Shown: positions 11,156 to 19,519, numbered from the stretch's first letter. The stretch is DNA of 44,473 bases from Aromatoleum diolicum (GCF_012910955.1 NZ_WTVQ01000040.1:1-44473); one strand, 5' to 3'. The notes: generated by a model from the letters alone, not told the origin. Numbers and translations are program-made.

Positions 11156-11716
11156 TCAGGACCGCTGCGCATCGAGGGCGAGGTTGAGCTTCAGTACGCT
11201 CACGCGAGGTTCGCCGAAAATGCCCCACTGGCGGCCTTCGGTGTACTGCTCGACGAGTGCCCTGACGGCCTCCGGGCGGAGCGCCCGCGCGCGGGCGACG
11301 CGCTCGATCTGATACTCGGCGGCCGCCGGGCTGACGTGGGGATCGAGGCCGCTGGCCGACGCGGTGACGAGGTCGATAGGGATAGCCTTGGCGTTCGTCG
11401 GATTGGCCGCCTTGAGCGCTTCGACACGCCCCTCGACCGCTTCGCTGAGCGCCGGATTCAGCGGCCCTTGGTTCGAACCGCTGGAGGCGGCGGCATTGTA
11501 TGGCATCGGCAAGGTGGCCGAGGGGCGACCCCAGAAATACTTCGGATCGCTGAAATTCTGCCCGATCAGCTCGGAGCCCACCGCCTTGCCGCCGCTGACA
11601 ATCAGGCTGCCTTCCGCCGCCGCGGGGAAGGCCACCTTGGCGATTCCGGTGACGACCACGGGATAGACGACGCCGGTGATAAAGAGCGATACGGCGGGAC
11701 GCAACAGGGTTTTCAT
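11156..11716 (-). CDS. kdpC: KdpC, K+-transporting ATPase subunit C
   Basis: This 186-residue, apparently intact subunit of the high-affinity potassium pump KdpFABC has one N-terminal membrane helix ([21 protein letters not shown]) and then a periplasmic domain. The conserved features are [19 protein letters not shown], the Asn-rich [11 protein letters not shown] and [25 protein letters not shown]. The start has GGAGAA upstream. It follows the KdpB tail by 15 bp. KdpA and most of KdpB are missing in this window, so the pump cannot be assembled from this locus alone. Confidence 0.92.
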   Translation of the reverse strand: MKTLLRPAVSLFITGVVYPVVVTGIAKVAFPAAAEGSLIVSGGKAVGSELIGQNFSDPKYFWGRPSATLPMPYNAAASSGSNQGPLNPALSEAVEGRVEALKAANPTNAKAIPIDLVTASASGLDPHVSPAAAEYQIERVARARALRPEAVRALVEQYTEGRQWGIFGEPRVSVLKLNLALDAQRS

Positions 11717-11731
11717 GAATGTTCTCCGTTC

Positions 11732-12187
11732 TCAGGCCAGGCCGACGGCCGCAATCAGCAGATCGATCAGCTTGATGCCGATAAAGGGGACGACGACACC
11801 GCCCACGCCGTAGATCGCGAGGTTCTGCCGCAGCAGCGTAGCCGCCCCGACAGGCCGGTACCGGACGCCCTTCAGCGCCAGCGGGATGAGGAAGATGATG
11901 ACGAGGGCGTTGAATATCACCGCCGACAGGATCGCCGACGCAGGACTTGCCAGCCCCATGACGTTGAGGGCGGAAAGCTGCGGATAGGTCGTGACAAAAG
12001 CGGCCGGAATGATCGCGAAGTACTTGGCGATGTCGTTGGCGATGGAAAAAGTCGTCAGCGAACCGCGGGTCATCAGCATCTGCTTGCCGGTCTTGGCGTA
12101 AATGAGCGCGGTGTTCAGCGAGCGGTGCCGCAGCACGTCGGCCACTTCTTTGATCGAGCCGCCGCTGTTGACCAGCCGACAGGCCAA
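11732..12187 (-). pseudogene. kdpB: Chimeric frame: recombinase C-terminus fused to the KdpB C-terminus
   Basis: From about 12086 down the frame is the last 118 residues of the KdpB P-type ATPase ([20 protein letters not shown], then [31 protein letters not shown] and the final membrane helices [15 protein letters not shown]). The preceding part, [20 protein letters not shown] and [12 protein letters not shown], is the C-terminus of a RIT-type tyrosine recombinase, including the active-site Tyr region. The join lies at about 12086-12091 and keeps the frame open. The ATPase phosphorylation and nucleotide domains are absent, so it cannot work as KdpB. This looks like illegitimate recombination between an integrase gene and kdpB. 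Confidence 0.75.
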
Positions 12188-12288
12188 AGTGTGGCGTAGG
12201 GTGTGTCCCGGCCGTGTGCCTGGGTGAATGAACTCAGGACACGGCCGACCTCACGAGACTGCAGCGCTCGTGGCAGCGACGCATGAGC

Positions 12289-12633
12289 CTAGTTCGCGGG
12301 CGAAGCGATGACGCCCAGCAGGGCTTGCACCGAATCGCTGCAAGTGGAGCGCCAGCGCAGATAGCCACGCAAGGCGGCGTTGATGGTCACCGCGTTGTTG
12401 ATCGTGTTGCGTAGCTCCATCTGCTCGGCGACGAAGCGGCGGATGTCCTGAGGCTGCAGCTTGCGCAGATCCAGAGGATGGCCGGCGAACTTGTGCACCA
12501 GTAGCCGCTCGATGATCCGCAGTCGGACCGAACGGGTGCCGCTGGCCAGCCCGCGGGTATCGAGCATGTAAGCGTCGTAGCGGCTCAGTTCTTCGGTGAT
12601 GGGACCCGACGGCGTCGGCAAGTCAGCGATCAC
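12289..12633 (-). pseudogene. RIT-type tyrosine recombinase, N-terminal fragment
   Basis: These 114 residues match the SAM-like N-terminal DNA-binding domain of tyrosine recombinases found in three-gene RIT elements (ITEELSRYDAYMLDTRGLAS, HPLDLRKLQPQDIRRFVAEQ, TINAALRGYLRW). The frame stops at 12289 just where the catalytic domain should start. The C-terminal part of a matching recombinase ([12 protein letters not shown]..., HxxR box intact) lies about 80 bp further on at 12208-12088, in the chimeric frame. The central catalytic region with the first Arg is lost, so the enzyme is dead. Confidence 0.7.
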
Positions 12634-12817
12634 ACCGCGCTGACACAGGATGGCCGAGTCAGGCCTCTGAGCTTCGTTCCCGCCACCTGCCGTTCGCGAC
12701 CGGATTCTCGGTCTGGATCGACGGCCGACGAATGGTAGAAATAGCAGCTGGTGACACGAGCGTTGGGGCTACCCCATGTCGGCCGGGTTTTGCGGCTCTG
12801 ATTCCATGGGGCGCACC

Positions 12818-13837
12818 TCAGTCTGGCTTCAGCCTTTCCAGTACGAATTTCGTCACCGGGCCCGCGATGCCGCCGAGGATCGGTGTGGCGAACATGCTGA
12901 CCACCGCGCCGATCGCACCGGGCACCATGCCGGTCAGGCCATCGATGATCCTGCCGAGCTTGCCGTCGTCGGCATCCTTGCCTTTGGCGGCTTCGGCTTT
13001 GAGTTCCTGAACTTGCTGCACCGCCGCTGTCCGCTTGTCGGCGGGAGCGCGTCGTGCGACCGCAGCGAGCAGCGTCGCGAAAAGCGGTTCCAGATCCGCC
13101 GGCAAAGTGCCGTAGATGATCTTGTTGCCTCCTACGAAGTCGCCGCCAGCATGCACATTCCCGCCGACATACGCGCCGCCGGCGGTATTTACTTGCGTTC
13201 CCGTGTTGATGCTTCCGGTATTGCTGCCGCCAATCTGCACACCTCCGGTCCCGACCGCTGTCGCACCGGCTCCTTGCACAGTCGCTCCGTTGCCGGTGAG
13301 GGTGACGCTGTAGCGGTTGCCGCCTGGTTCGCCGTCATCCGGCCCAAATTCGATGAAGCCGTTCGCGACGAGTTTGTCCAGTTGCGAAGTGAAATGGAGG
13401 AGCAGACTCTCCACGTTCTGGTATTCGGTCTGGAAATGCCCGAGCGCCTTAAGCTTGTCCTGGAATACCCACAGGCTCGTCAGGTCCTCCCGGTTGCGGC
13501 TGCTGCTGCCGGGCGCGTTCTTGAAGTACGTGAAGACGAACGGCTTGTTCGTCGCCTTGAACTGCGTGAAAGCGTGCTCGAACTCCTCCGCGGTGTACTT
13601 GCCCACCTTGGTCCAGAACAGCATGACAAAGATGTCGGATTCGGCGATGGCCTTGTTGTACTGGTCCTGCAGCCGTGTCTGCGACATGGCGTCGAGAAAG
13701 TCCTCCCACATCACGAGCTCGAGGAAGACTCCCTTGGCGTTCCAGTCCTTGTTCTTGCGCCCGATCAAAATCTCGAACTGGTCGCGGTCAGCCTTCAACT
13801 CGGCCGAGGAGGCGAGGAATATCCTCTTGGTTTGCAT
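12818..13837 (-). CDS. TIR/DUF4062-like effector with Gly-rich motif and membrane-seeking tail
   Basis: The protein has 339 residues. Residues 1-105 form a TIR/DUF4062-like domain: KRIFLASSAELKADRDQFE at the first strand, AESDIFVMLFWTKVG at the middle strand, and an EEFEHAF segment that could supply a catalytic Glu. Residues 178-240 are a Gly/Asn/Thr-rich repeat ending in GGAYVGGNVHAGGDFVGGN, nearly the same as a motif in the upstream NB-ARC protein. Residues 250-339 are helical with a long nonpolar stretch (MVPGAIGAVVSMFATPILGG), which may enter membranes. The start was set at ATG 13837 (GGGAGA upstream); the frame is open to 13897 but the extra residues have no family likeness. It follows the NB-ARC gene by 40 bp and is probably co-transcribed. 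The effector role is inferred. Confidence 0.75.
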   Translation of the reverse strand: MQTKRIFLASSAELKADRDQFEILIGRKNKDWNAKGVFLELVMWEDFLDAMSQTRLQDQYNKAIAESDIFVMLFWTKVGKYTAEEFEHAFTQFKATNKPFVFTYFKNAPGSSSRNREDLTSLWVFQDKLKALGHFQTEYQNVESLLLHFTSQLDKLVANGFIEFGPDDGEPGGNRYSVTLTGNGATVQGAGATAVGTGGVQIGGSNTGSINTGTQVNTAGGAYVGGNVHAGGDFVGGNKIIYGTLPADLEPLFATLLAAVARRAPADKRTAAVQQVQELKAEAAKGKDADDGKLGRIIDGLTGMVPGAIGAVVSMFATPILGGIAGPVTKFVLERLKPD

Positions 13838-13877
13838 CTTGACGGTCTCCCTTTGAGGCAGGGCAGGCAAGATCCCG

Positions 13878-16800
13878 CTATGCGAGCCTGCCGGCAATAA
13901 GTTCGCTCCCTGTATCCGGCTGGTCGGGTGGCGGCCGTCGATCCAATACGGCTTCCAGCGCGGTCGCCTCTGCCAAGTCCGGCGCCGGGGTACGGCGAGC
14001 GTGCGCCAGCACCAGCCGGGTCAGCACGGCGTCCAGCGCGGTCGGACTGAGCAGGGCGTAGGGCACCAGCGCCCGTAGCAATTGCAGGCGCTGAGGCGGC
14101 AGCGGTGCCCCGCCAGCCTGCGCCAGCATCTCGGCGGACAGCCGCGCCGCGAGGTGTGGCACCAGGCCCGGATCGGGCACGGAAACCTCGTCGCCTTCGT
14201 TCAGTGGCCGCTCGCCCCCATTGAGGCGCAGGAAATCCGCCTTGTTGCGCTGGTAGAGCCGCTCGAGGCCGGCAAAGCTTCGGTCGTCGGTGGTCCAGGG
14301 CGGCAGTTTCAGTGCGTCCTGGCGGCGGCCGGGGTATGGATGGCCGACCCGGTGCACGGCGGCGAACTCGCGCAGATGGGCAGCTTCGGCCAGGCGCCGG
14401 GCCCGTTCCTCCAGGTCGAAGCCCTGCCACCAGTACTTGCGCATGGCATTGACGCGCGCCGTCATACGCGCGCAGAAGGTCGGATCCTGCACGTTGTGCG
14501 CGGCCCGCTGCGCCGCCTCCAGGGCGGTCTCGATGTCTGTGACTGCAGGCGCACCCTGCTGGCAGACGTGGAAGGCTTCGGCCACGGCCAGGCACGCCGG
14601 CGCCTGATAGCCCGCGAAGCCGGACTCGGTCAGCTCCACAGCCTCACGCAGCAACCGGCCGGCGAGCGCTTCATCACCGAGCAGCCAGCCATTCGCCTGT
14701 GCGCTCGCCAGCATGCGGCGCTTGTGATGCGCCCAGATGTCACTGCCTGCCCGATCACGGCCCGGCTTGAGGCGCATCGCTTCGCCGATGAGTTCGTGCG
14801 CCTGAAGCTGCAGCGCGTTTCGTGCAGCCTCATCGCCGGCCTGGGCACGGATTGCCCGGACAGCGATGGCAAGGCCCTGGTCGAACTCGACGCTTCCGCC
14901 GCCCAGCGCCGCATCGAGGATCCGCAGCACCGCGTCCTGCACCCACTGGCTGCACTCGGCACGGGGAAATCTGATGACGAATCCCAGCAGGAGCCACAGC
15001 GTGCTGAAGCGATATTCCGGGTAGTTGTAGTTGGTATAGACGCTCAGGTAGCGCTTCAGGGTCTCGGTGCCCTTGCCGGGATCTGCGGCGGCATGGGCGA
15101 CGAGGTAGGGTCCGTCCAACTCGGCCAAGTAGCGGGTCGTGCTCCGTTCATCCGCGGAATCGGTCGCGCGGTGGAGGCCACGTGTCCGAGGCGGGTCGGG
15201 GGCTTCGGCATCGGCGTCGAGCCCTCGGCTCGCGATCAACTCACGGCTGTATGCACCTCCGCCAACACGCTTCAGCAACTCCTCGATCAGCTTTTCGTCT
15301 GCCTGGTGCGGCTGTACGGGAGAATCAAACTGCGGCGCCGGCTCATCCCAGAGATCGGCCCGTATCCAGCTAACGAGATCGTGCAGGGCGGGCTGCGATC
15401 CCAACTCGCCCAGGATTTGTTCACATAGGCTGCGCGCGCGGTCGCGTTCGGTCCGATGCGCAAGCCAGGCCAAGGTCAACAGGAGGGCCTGGCGCCAGTG
15501 ATCGTCGATGGCGAACAGCGCACTGCGACGCCAGGCGGCGTCCAGTTGCCCCCCACGTGCGAGCTCGAAGATTGGGCCTGGACGCAGGTGATCACGGCGA
15601 AAGCTCACCAGCGTGTCCGCCGATTCGACTACGAGCGGAACACCGAGCGTTTCGTCATTCGCCACCGCAGCATCAAGCGCCCACGACAGCGCTTCGCGCA
15701 GCGCCGGCAGATCCTGGAGGGCATCTTCGTGCCCCTGCTGCCAGGTCACGTCACCGGTCAGCCGCACCAGGCTTTCAGTCAGCTGGTGCCGCCGCGGCTG
15801 TACGCTCAGCCGGGCCGCCTGCGCACGGTGAAACGCGAGCCAGCGCCACGCATAGGCATTGCTCTGAGTCGGCGTGTCCCCCCAGTGCTCGGCCAGACGC
15901 AGATGTAGCAAGGCCCTGTCCGGAAGCTTGGTCGACACGTAGCTGCGCAACACGTCGTGCAGCGCCAGCGTTTCCGTTTCGCCGTTGTAATCCAGCAACG
16001 CGAGCGGTTCGATGCGAGATGTGATCAGCGTCCTGGCCGCAACCTCATCCATGCCGGCGATGAGCCCCCAAAGTTCGGCCGCGCGGGAGAGCGGGATGGG
16101 GACGTCCTGCGGGAAGAGGGAGAGCTCGCCATAGCGCTGCCGCTCGTCCGGCTCCAGATCCACCAGGCTGACGTCGACCGTCGCTGCGACCGCCTGATCT
16201 CGCTCGGTTACGTCGCGCCTTGGATCGAAGGCGACGACGCCCTTCCGCGCGAGGTCTTCCTTGATCGCGTCGAGGGCCTTCGGGAATGGCGTCTTCTGGC
16301 GCAGGACGCTCTGGCGCAAGGTCCGGTTGGCAAGGCGCAGCAGCACCGGCCAGGATCCAAGTTGCCGCACCAGGACGTCGAGGCGCGCATCTTCGCCGGT
16401 CGGCAAGCCGGCACCCAACAATTGCCGTGCGTCCTGCTCGTGCATTGCTGCGATGTCCATCAGGATGGCGTCGAAGGGCAGCGTTTCGGTCTTTCGCGTG
16501 GTGATCAGGCGAGCACAGCCGGCGCTGGCGTCGAGGATGTCCCTGATATGGGCTTCGTCCCAGACATCATCGAGCACGATCAGAAGCGTGCGCGACGACA
16601 CTGCTGCCTGAAGCTGCGATCGGGCGCCGGCCAGCGTTGCGCAGCCGCTGCATTCCCCGGTGAGGGCCGTCACCAGATCCGCGATCTGCGCCTCGGGGGC
16701 GGGTCGATGCTTGCCCAGCGGCACCCAGAGAATGCCGTCTCGGCACGCCAGCCGAACTTCGGCATCCGCACAGAACAGTCGGGCCAAGGTCGTCTTCCCC

Positions 16801-17102
16801 ATGCCGCCGAAGCCATGCAACGCGACGGTATTGGACAGGAGCTTGCCCTCGCCATCGATCAGATACCGCTTCAGATTCGCCAGTTCATGGGGGCGCTGCA
16901 CGTGGTCGGCCGCGGGCGGTAACGCTTGGAAGGGCGGACTTGGGGGCGCCTTGTGCGGCTGGAAGATGTTGACGATCTGGTCGCCCGCGACAAAATCGCG
17001 GCCGGCATTGACGTTTCCGCCGACATAGGGGCCGCCATTTGTGCTCACCGGGACTGCGCGGCCAGCCCTGGGTTCGTCTGTTTCCGACTGTTCTGGAGTC
17101 AT
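13878..17102 (-). CDS. NB-ARC STAND ATPase with helical-repeat C-terminus (candidate immune sensor)
   Basis: The protein has 1074 residues. The N-terminus carries GGPYVGGNVNAGRDFVAGD (residues 23-41), the same motif as the neighbouring TIR-like protein. The NB-ARC core is complete: P-loop GFGGMGKTT (97-105), Walker B LLIVLDDVWD (173-182), ARLITTRKTE sensor region (197-206), GLPL-like LGSWPVLLRLANR (248-260) and MHD-type LALHDVL (379-385). The rest is alpha-helical, TPR-like, and presumably senses a ligand. Near the C-terminus (about 946-979) FLRLNGGERPL followed by EGDEVSVP resembles a LysM repeat. The start was chosen at ATG 17102 (GGAGAAGGAG upstream) although the frame is open to 17411. 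Such ATPases oligomerise on sensing and activate effectors; here the partner is probably the next gene. Confidence 0.85.
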   Translation of the reverse strand: MTPEQSETDEPRAGRAVPVSTNGGPYVGGNVNAGRDFVAGDQIVNIFQPHKAPPSPPFQALPPAADHVQRPHELANLKRYLIDGEGKLLSNTVALHGFGGMGKTTLARLFCADAEVRLACRDGILWVPLGKHRPAPEAQIADLVTALTGECSGCATLAGARSQLQAAVSSRTLLIVLDDVWDEAHIRDILDASAGCARLITTRKTETLPFDAILMDIAAMHEQDARQLLGAGLPTGEDARLDVLVRQLGSWPVLLRLANRTLRQSVLRQKTPFPKALDAIKEDLARKGVVAFDPRRDVTERDQAVAATVDVSLVDLEPDERQRYGELSLFPQDVPIPLSRAAELWGLIAGMDEVAARTLITSRIEPLALLDYNGETETLALHDVLRSYVSTKLPDRALLHLRLAEHWGDTPTQSNAYAWRWLAFHRAQAARLSVQPRRHQLTESLVRLTGDVTWQQGHEDALQDLPALREALSWALDAAVANDETLGVPLVVESADTLVSFRRDHLRPGPIFELARGGQLDAAWRRSALFAIDDHWRQALLLTLAWLAHRTERDRARSLCEQILGELGSQPALHDLVSWIRADLWDEPAPQFDSPVQPHQADEKLIEELLKRVGGGAYSRELIASRGLDADAEAPDPPRTRGLHRATDSADERSTTRYLAELDGPYLVAHAAADPGKGTETLKRYLSVYTNYNYPEYRFSTLWLLLGFVIRFPRAECSQWVQDAVLRILDAALGGGSVEFDQGLAIAVRAIRAQAGDEAARNALQLQAHELIGEAMRLKPGRDRAGSDIWAHHKRRMLASAQANGWLLGDEALAGRLLREAVELTESGFAGYQAPACLAVAEAFHVCQQGAPAVTDIETALEAAQRAAHNVQDPTFCARMTARVNAMRKYWWQGFDLEERARRLAEAAHLREFAAVHRVGHPYPGRRQDALKLPPWTTDDRSFAGLERLYQRNKADFLRLNGGERPLNEGDEVSVPDPGLVPHLAARLSAEMLAQAGGAPLPPQRLQLLRALVPYALLSPTALDAVLTRLVLAHARRTPAPDLAEATALEAVLDRRPPPDQPDTGSELIAGRLA

Positions 17103-17469
17103 GACCGCTCCTTCTCCGCCGATGATCCTAGAAGTATAGGTACCATCACGCTGCAACGCGCGAGGCGGATCAGGGCCACGTTGGCCTTGGGCAGACCGGC
17201 ACCTGCTGGGCTCCACACGTAGGCTGCGCGGCGATATCGGGAAACGTGCCGCGGGTTTGTTCGCCACGCTGTCATCGCCCGCAGGCGTCACGCTTCGTCG
17301 AGCCGGCCGTCGTGGGCAAGACCCAGGATCAAGGACCGGGCAACCGGTCGTTGCTCCCTTGTGCAGCGCCGTCAGTAGGACTTGGTGGCCGCCGCCGGCC
17401 TTTTTCACCAAGTCGTCGCATGGGCCGCTGCGACAATTGGATGCCTGCGTCGATGACGACGAGGGCTTC
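17103..17469. other. Gene-free stretch upstream of the NB-ARC gene
   Basis: No protein-like frame is supported. On the minus strand a TATACT hexamer about 45 bp before the NB-ARC start could be a -10 element, but no -35 box sits at a good distance. This is where the promoter of the NB-ARC/effector operon should be. The far end borders the ynfA stop codon. Confidence 0.35.
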
Positions 17470-17799
17470 TCAGGCCGACGGCTGTAGAGCGATGATCGCC
17501 ATGCCGACGAGGGCGACGGCTGCGCCCGTCACGTCCCAGCGCGTCAGGGCGATTCCGTCGACCAGCCGCAGCCACACCAGAGCGACGGCAACGTACATGC
17601 CCCCGTAGGCTGCGTAGGTCCTGCCGGCCGCTGTCGGATGAAGGGTCAGCAGCCAGGCGAACAGGGCGAGTGATAGGGCGGCGGGCAGAAGCAGCAGAAG
17701 ACTCTTGCCCTGCCTCAGCACGAGCCAAGGCAGGTAGCATCCCACGATCTCAGCGAGTGCCGTGACGGCAAACAATGCGGCTATGCGAAGAAGTTCCAA
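17470..17799 (-). CDS. YnfA/UPF0060 family small membrane protein
   Basis: This 109-residue protein has four hydrophobic helices and the UPF0060 pattern: [20 protein letters not shown] in the first loop, [20 protein letters not shown] in the third helix, and [20 protein letters not shown] near the end. The family resembles small multidrug-resistance transporters, and its physiological role is not settled. It lies 69 bp after the DsbA-like gene on the same strand and may be the last gene of the MerR-DsbB-DsbA transcript. The length is normal for the family. Confidence 0.9.
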   Translation of the reverse strand: MELLRIAALFAVTALAEIVGCYLPWLVLRQGKSLLLLLPAALSLALFAWLLTLHPTAAGRTYAAYGGMYVAVALVWLRLVDGIALTRWDVTGAAVALVGMAIIALQPSA

Positions 17800-17868
17800 A
17801 GTGTCACACCCGGTCTTCGAACCGTTTCAATTCTGCCACTCGTCGGGGAACGTTCGGGGCCGGGCCGC

Positions 17869-18516
17869 TCACGTCCCTTGCAGCGCCCGATCCACCAACT
17901 GCTGTAAGTATTCGAAGCCGAAACGCGGCAGCGGCTGGCCATTGACGAAGAACTCCGGGGTCTTCGTGACGTTCAGCGCCTGGGCATCCGCGAGGTCCTG
18001 TTCGATGATGCGGACAATTTCGGGCGCGTTCATGTCGGCGCGCAAGCGTTCGAGATCGAGTCCCAGCCCTTCCAGGTGCGGCCACACCAGATTGACCTGC
18101 GCCGTGTGCTGCGGCGCCCACGCCGACTGTGACGCGAGCAGCGCTTCGAGAACCGGCCACAACTTTCCCTGCCGGCGGGCCGCTTCGAGCACCGCGACGA
18201 CCGCCTCCGAACCGTTATGGAACGGCGCGTAGCGCAGCACCAGGCGAATGTCGTTCGGGTTGGCGGCCATCATCTGCTTCACGAGCGGATAAAAACGGCT
18301 GCAGGTCTCGCAGGCCGGGTCGAGGAATTCGACGATCTCGACCTTCGCCTGCGCATTGCCAAGGGTCGGCGAATGCATGCGCACGAGGCGCTCCTTGTTG
18401 CGGCTCACTGCCTGCGCCGACTGGTCGGACGATTCGGACTTGTAGCTCATGGTCGCCACAGCGAACACGATCAGCAGCAGCGCAGCCGCCCCGGCAAATA
18501 CCCACTTCCCGTTCAT
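17869..18516 (-). CDS. DsbA-family thiol-disulfide oxidoreductase (membrane-anchored)
   Basis: This 215-residue protein has one N-terminal membrane anchor (FAGAAALLLIVFAVATM) and a thioredoxin-like domain facing the periplasm. The active site is CETC in FLDPACETCSRFYPLVKQM, and the cis-Pro region is KTPEFFVNG. This is the DsbA/Thioredoxin_4 type, which oxidises cysteines of exported proteins. The start at 18516 overlaps the dsbB-like stop by four bases (ATGA), so the two are translationally coupled. A DsbB-like partner directly upstream implies a self-contained oxidation pair. The longer open frame upstream has no family match and is not used. Confidence 0.88.
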   Translation of the reverse strand: MNGKWVFAGAAALLLIVFAVATMSYKSESSDQSAQAVSRNKERLVRMHSPTLGNAQAKVEIVEFLDPACETCSRFYPLVKQMMAANPNDIRLVLRYAPFHNGSEAVVAVLEAARRQGKLWPVLEALLASQSAWAPQHTAQVNLVWPHLEGLGLDLERLRADMNAPEIVRIIEQDLADAQALNVTKTPEFFVNGQPLPRFGFEYLQQLVDRALQGT

Positions 18517-18941
18517 TTCGAGCTCCGGAAATGCGTCACGATCAGTAACGCGATGATGGTTGAGAAAGCGATGACCGACAGCAGAGGGATCGTCAGGAAG
18601 CCGAACCACTCGATGACGGTTTGCGAACAGGGCACCCCCTGCGTGCACGGGCGGATTTCCTCGGGGATCACGCCGGCGACCAGCAGTTGGTGGAACACGG
18701 CGATCGTCCAGCCGACGACGGCCAGCGGTAGCGCATAACGAACGACCCTGCGGTCGAATGGAAAGAGGCCCGCCGGCAGGATCAACGCGAGCGGAAACAT
18801 GAAGATGCGCTGATACCAGCACAGTACACAGGTCGGCAAGTGCATGACCTCGCCGAAAAACAGGGCGCCCAGCGTCGAGGCGGCAGCCACCAGCCAGGCG
18901 GCAAAGATCAGCGTCCATCCGGGTGTCGCATCGTTGCGCAT
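18513..18941 (-). CDS. DsbB-family disulfide bond formation protein
   Basis: This 142-residue membrane protein has four helices. The quinone-linked redox motif is CVLC in HLPTCVLCWYQRIFMFPLAL, with the Arg that contacts quinone, and a second cysteine pair sits in the periplasmic loop (RPCTQGVPCSQ). This matches the short DsbB/BdbC type that reoxidises a DsbA partner. The stop overlaps the DsbA start. The gene starts 22 bp after the end of the MerR gene, so all three are likely one transcript; a tie between metal stress and thiol oxidation is inferred from this. Confidence 0.9.
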   Translation of the reverse strand: MRNDATPGWTLIFAAWLVAAASTLGALFFGEVMHLPTCVLCWYQRIFMFPLALILPAGLFPFDRRVVRYALPLAVVGWTIAVFHQLLVAGVIPEEIRPCTQGVPCSQTVIEWFGFLTIPLLSVIAFSTIIALLIVTHFRSSK

Positions 18942-18963
18942 GAGTTCGCGATTTTCAGTCGTG

Positions 18964-19419
18964 TTAATCGGGGGCGGAATCTTGTGGCTCGCGACGGGGC
19001 CGCTTTGCGGGGCGGTTTGTTTCGGGGGTGCTCAGGCGAACGGCATCGCCTTCGCGGTGCGCTGCAGTCACGAGTTCCTGCAGGATGCCGCAGTCGGCTA
19101 CCGCATGCGGGACGGCGCAGCACTTGCGCAGCGCCGACAGTTGTCGCTCCAGGGCGCGCAGGCTGTCGATGCGGGTGCGCACGCGGGCCAACTGCTCGTC
19201 TACCAGCCGATCCACATCGCCGCAATCTGCGAGCGGGCGGGCGAGCAACTCCAGCAGTCGCCTGATTTCGGCGAGTGGAATGTCGAGTGCCCGGCAGTGC
19301 CGAATGAAGGCCAACTGCTCAAGATGCGCATCGCCATAGATGCGGTAACCATTCGTGCGCCGCTCGGGCGGTGAAAGCAAGCCGGCCTTCTCGTAGTACC
19401 GGATGGTCTCGACATCCAC
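18964..19419 (-). CDS. MerR-family Cd/Pb-type regulator, N-terminus disrupted by a stop codon
   Basis: The protein reads VDVETIRYYEKAGLLSPPER and RTNGYRIYGD, the recognition helix and wing of MerR regulators, then a dimerisation helix and a metal-binding end with CCAVPHAVADCG, typical of Cd(II)/Pb(II) sensors. The natural start should be ATG 19452 (MRIG), but codon 5 is TAA where Glu is expected; the frame then continues LGNATGVDVETIRYY without shift. Only a GTG at 19419 (given here) could restart translation, and that product would lack the first helix of the DNA-binding domain. It may therefore be inactive. It is divergent from the CDF transporter with a MerR operator between them. Confidence 0.75.
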   Translation of the reverse strand: MDVETIRYYEKAGLLSPPERRTNGYRIYGDAHLEQLAFIRHCRALDIPLAEIRRLLELLARPLADCGDVDRLVDEQLARVRTRIDSLRALERQLSALRKCCAVPHAVADCGILQELVTAAHREGDAVRLSTPETNRPAKRPRREPQDSAPD

Positions 19420-19488
19420 TCCGGTGGCATTTCCAAGTTACCCAATTCGCATGATCTTCTATCCGAAATCGGTGGCGACTATAGCAGG

Positions 19489-19519
19489 TTGACCTTGTAG
19501 TGGCTACAGGGTTTTAAAT
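19489..19519 (+). promoter_or_regulatory. MerR-type promoter/operator for the CDF transporter
   Basis: TTGACC (19489-19494) and TTAAAT (19514-19519) are separated by 19 bp, the over-long spacer of MerR-controlled promoters. Within it lies a 21-bp dyad at 19492-19512, half-sites ACCTTGTAG and CTACAGGGT around TGG, very close to known Cd/Pb-regulator operators. It drives the transporter to the right. Confidence 0.85.

Noticed and set aside
13200-13320. CRISPR-like or tandem DNA repeat in the Gly-rich part of the effector gene
   Set aside because: The repetition is at protein level (Gly/Asn/Thr) with varied DNA; there are no regular repeat-spacer units.
12776-13900. 374-codon open frame on the plus strand
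   Set aside because: It is the antisense shadow of the TIR-like effector, whose motif-bearing frame is convincing.
14082-15428. 448-codon open frame on the plus strand
   Set aside because: It lies opposite the NB-ARC gene and has no recognisable domain; the NB-ARC frame has clear motifs and a ribosome site.
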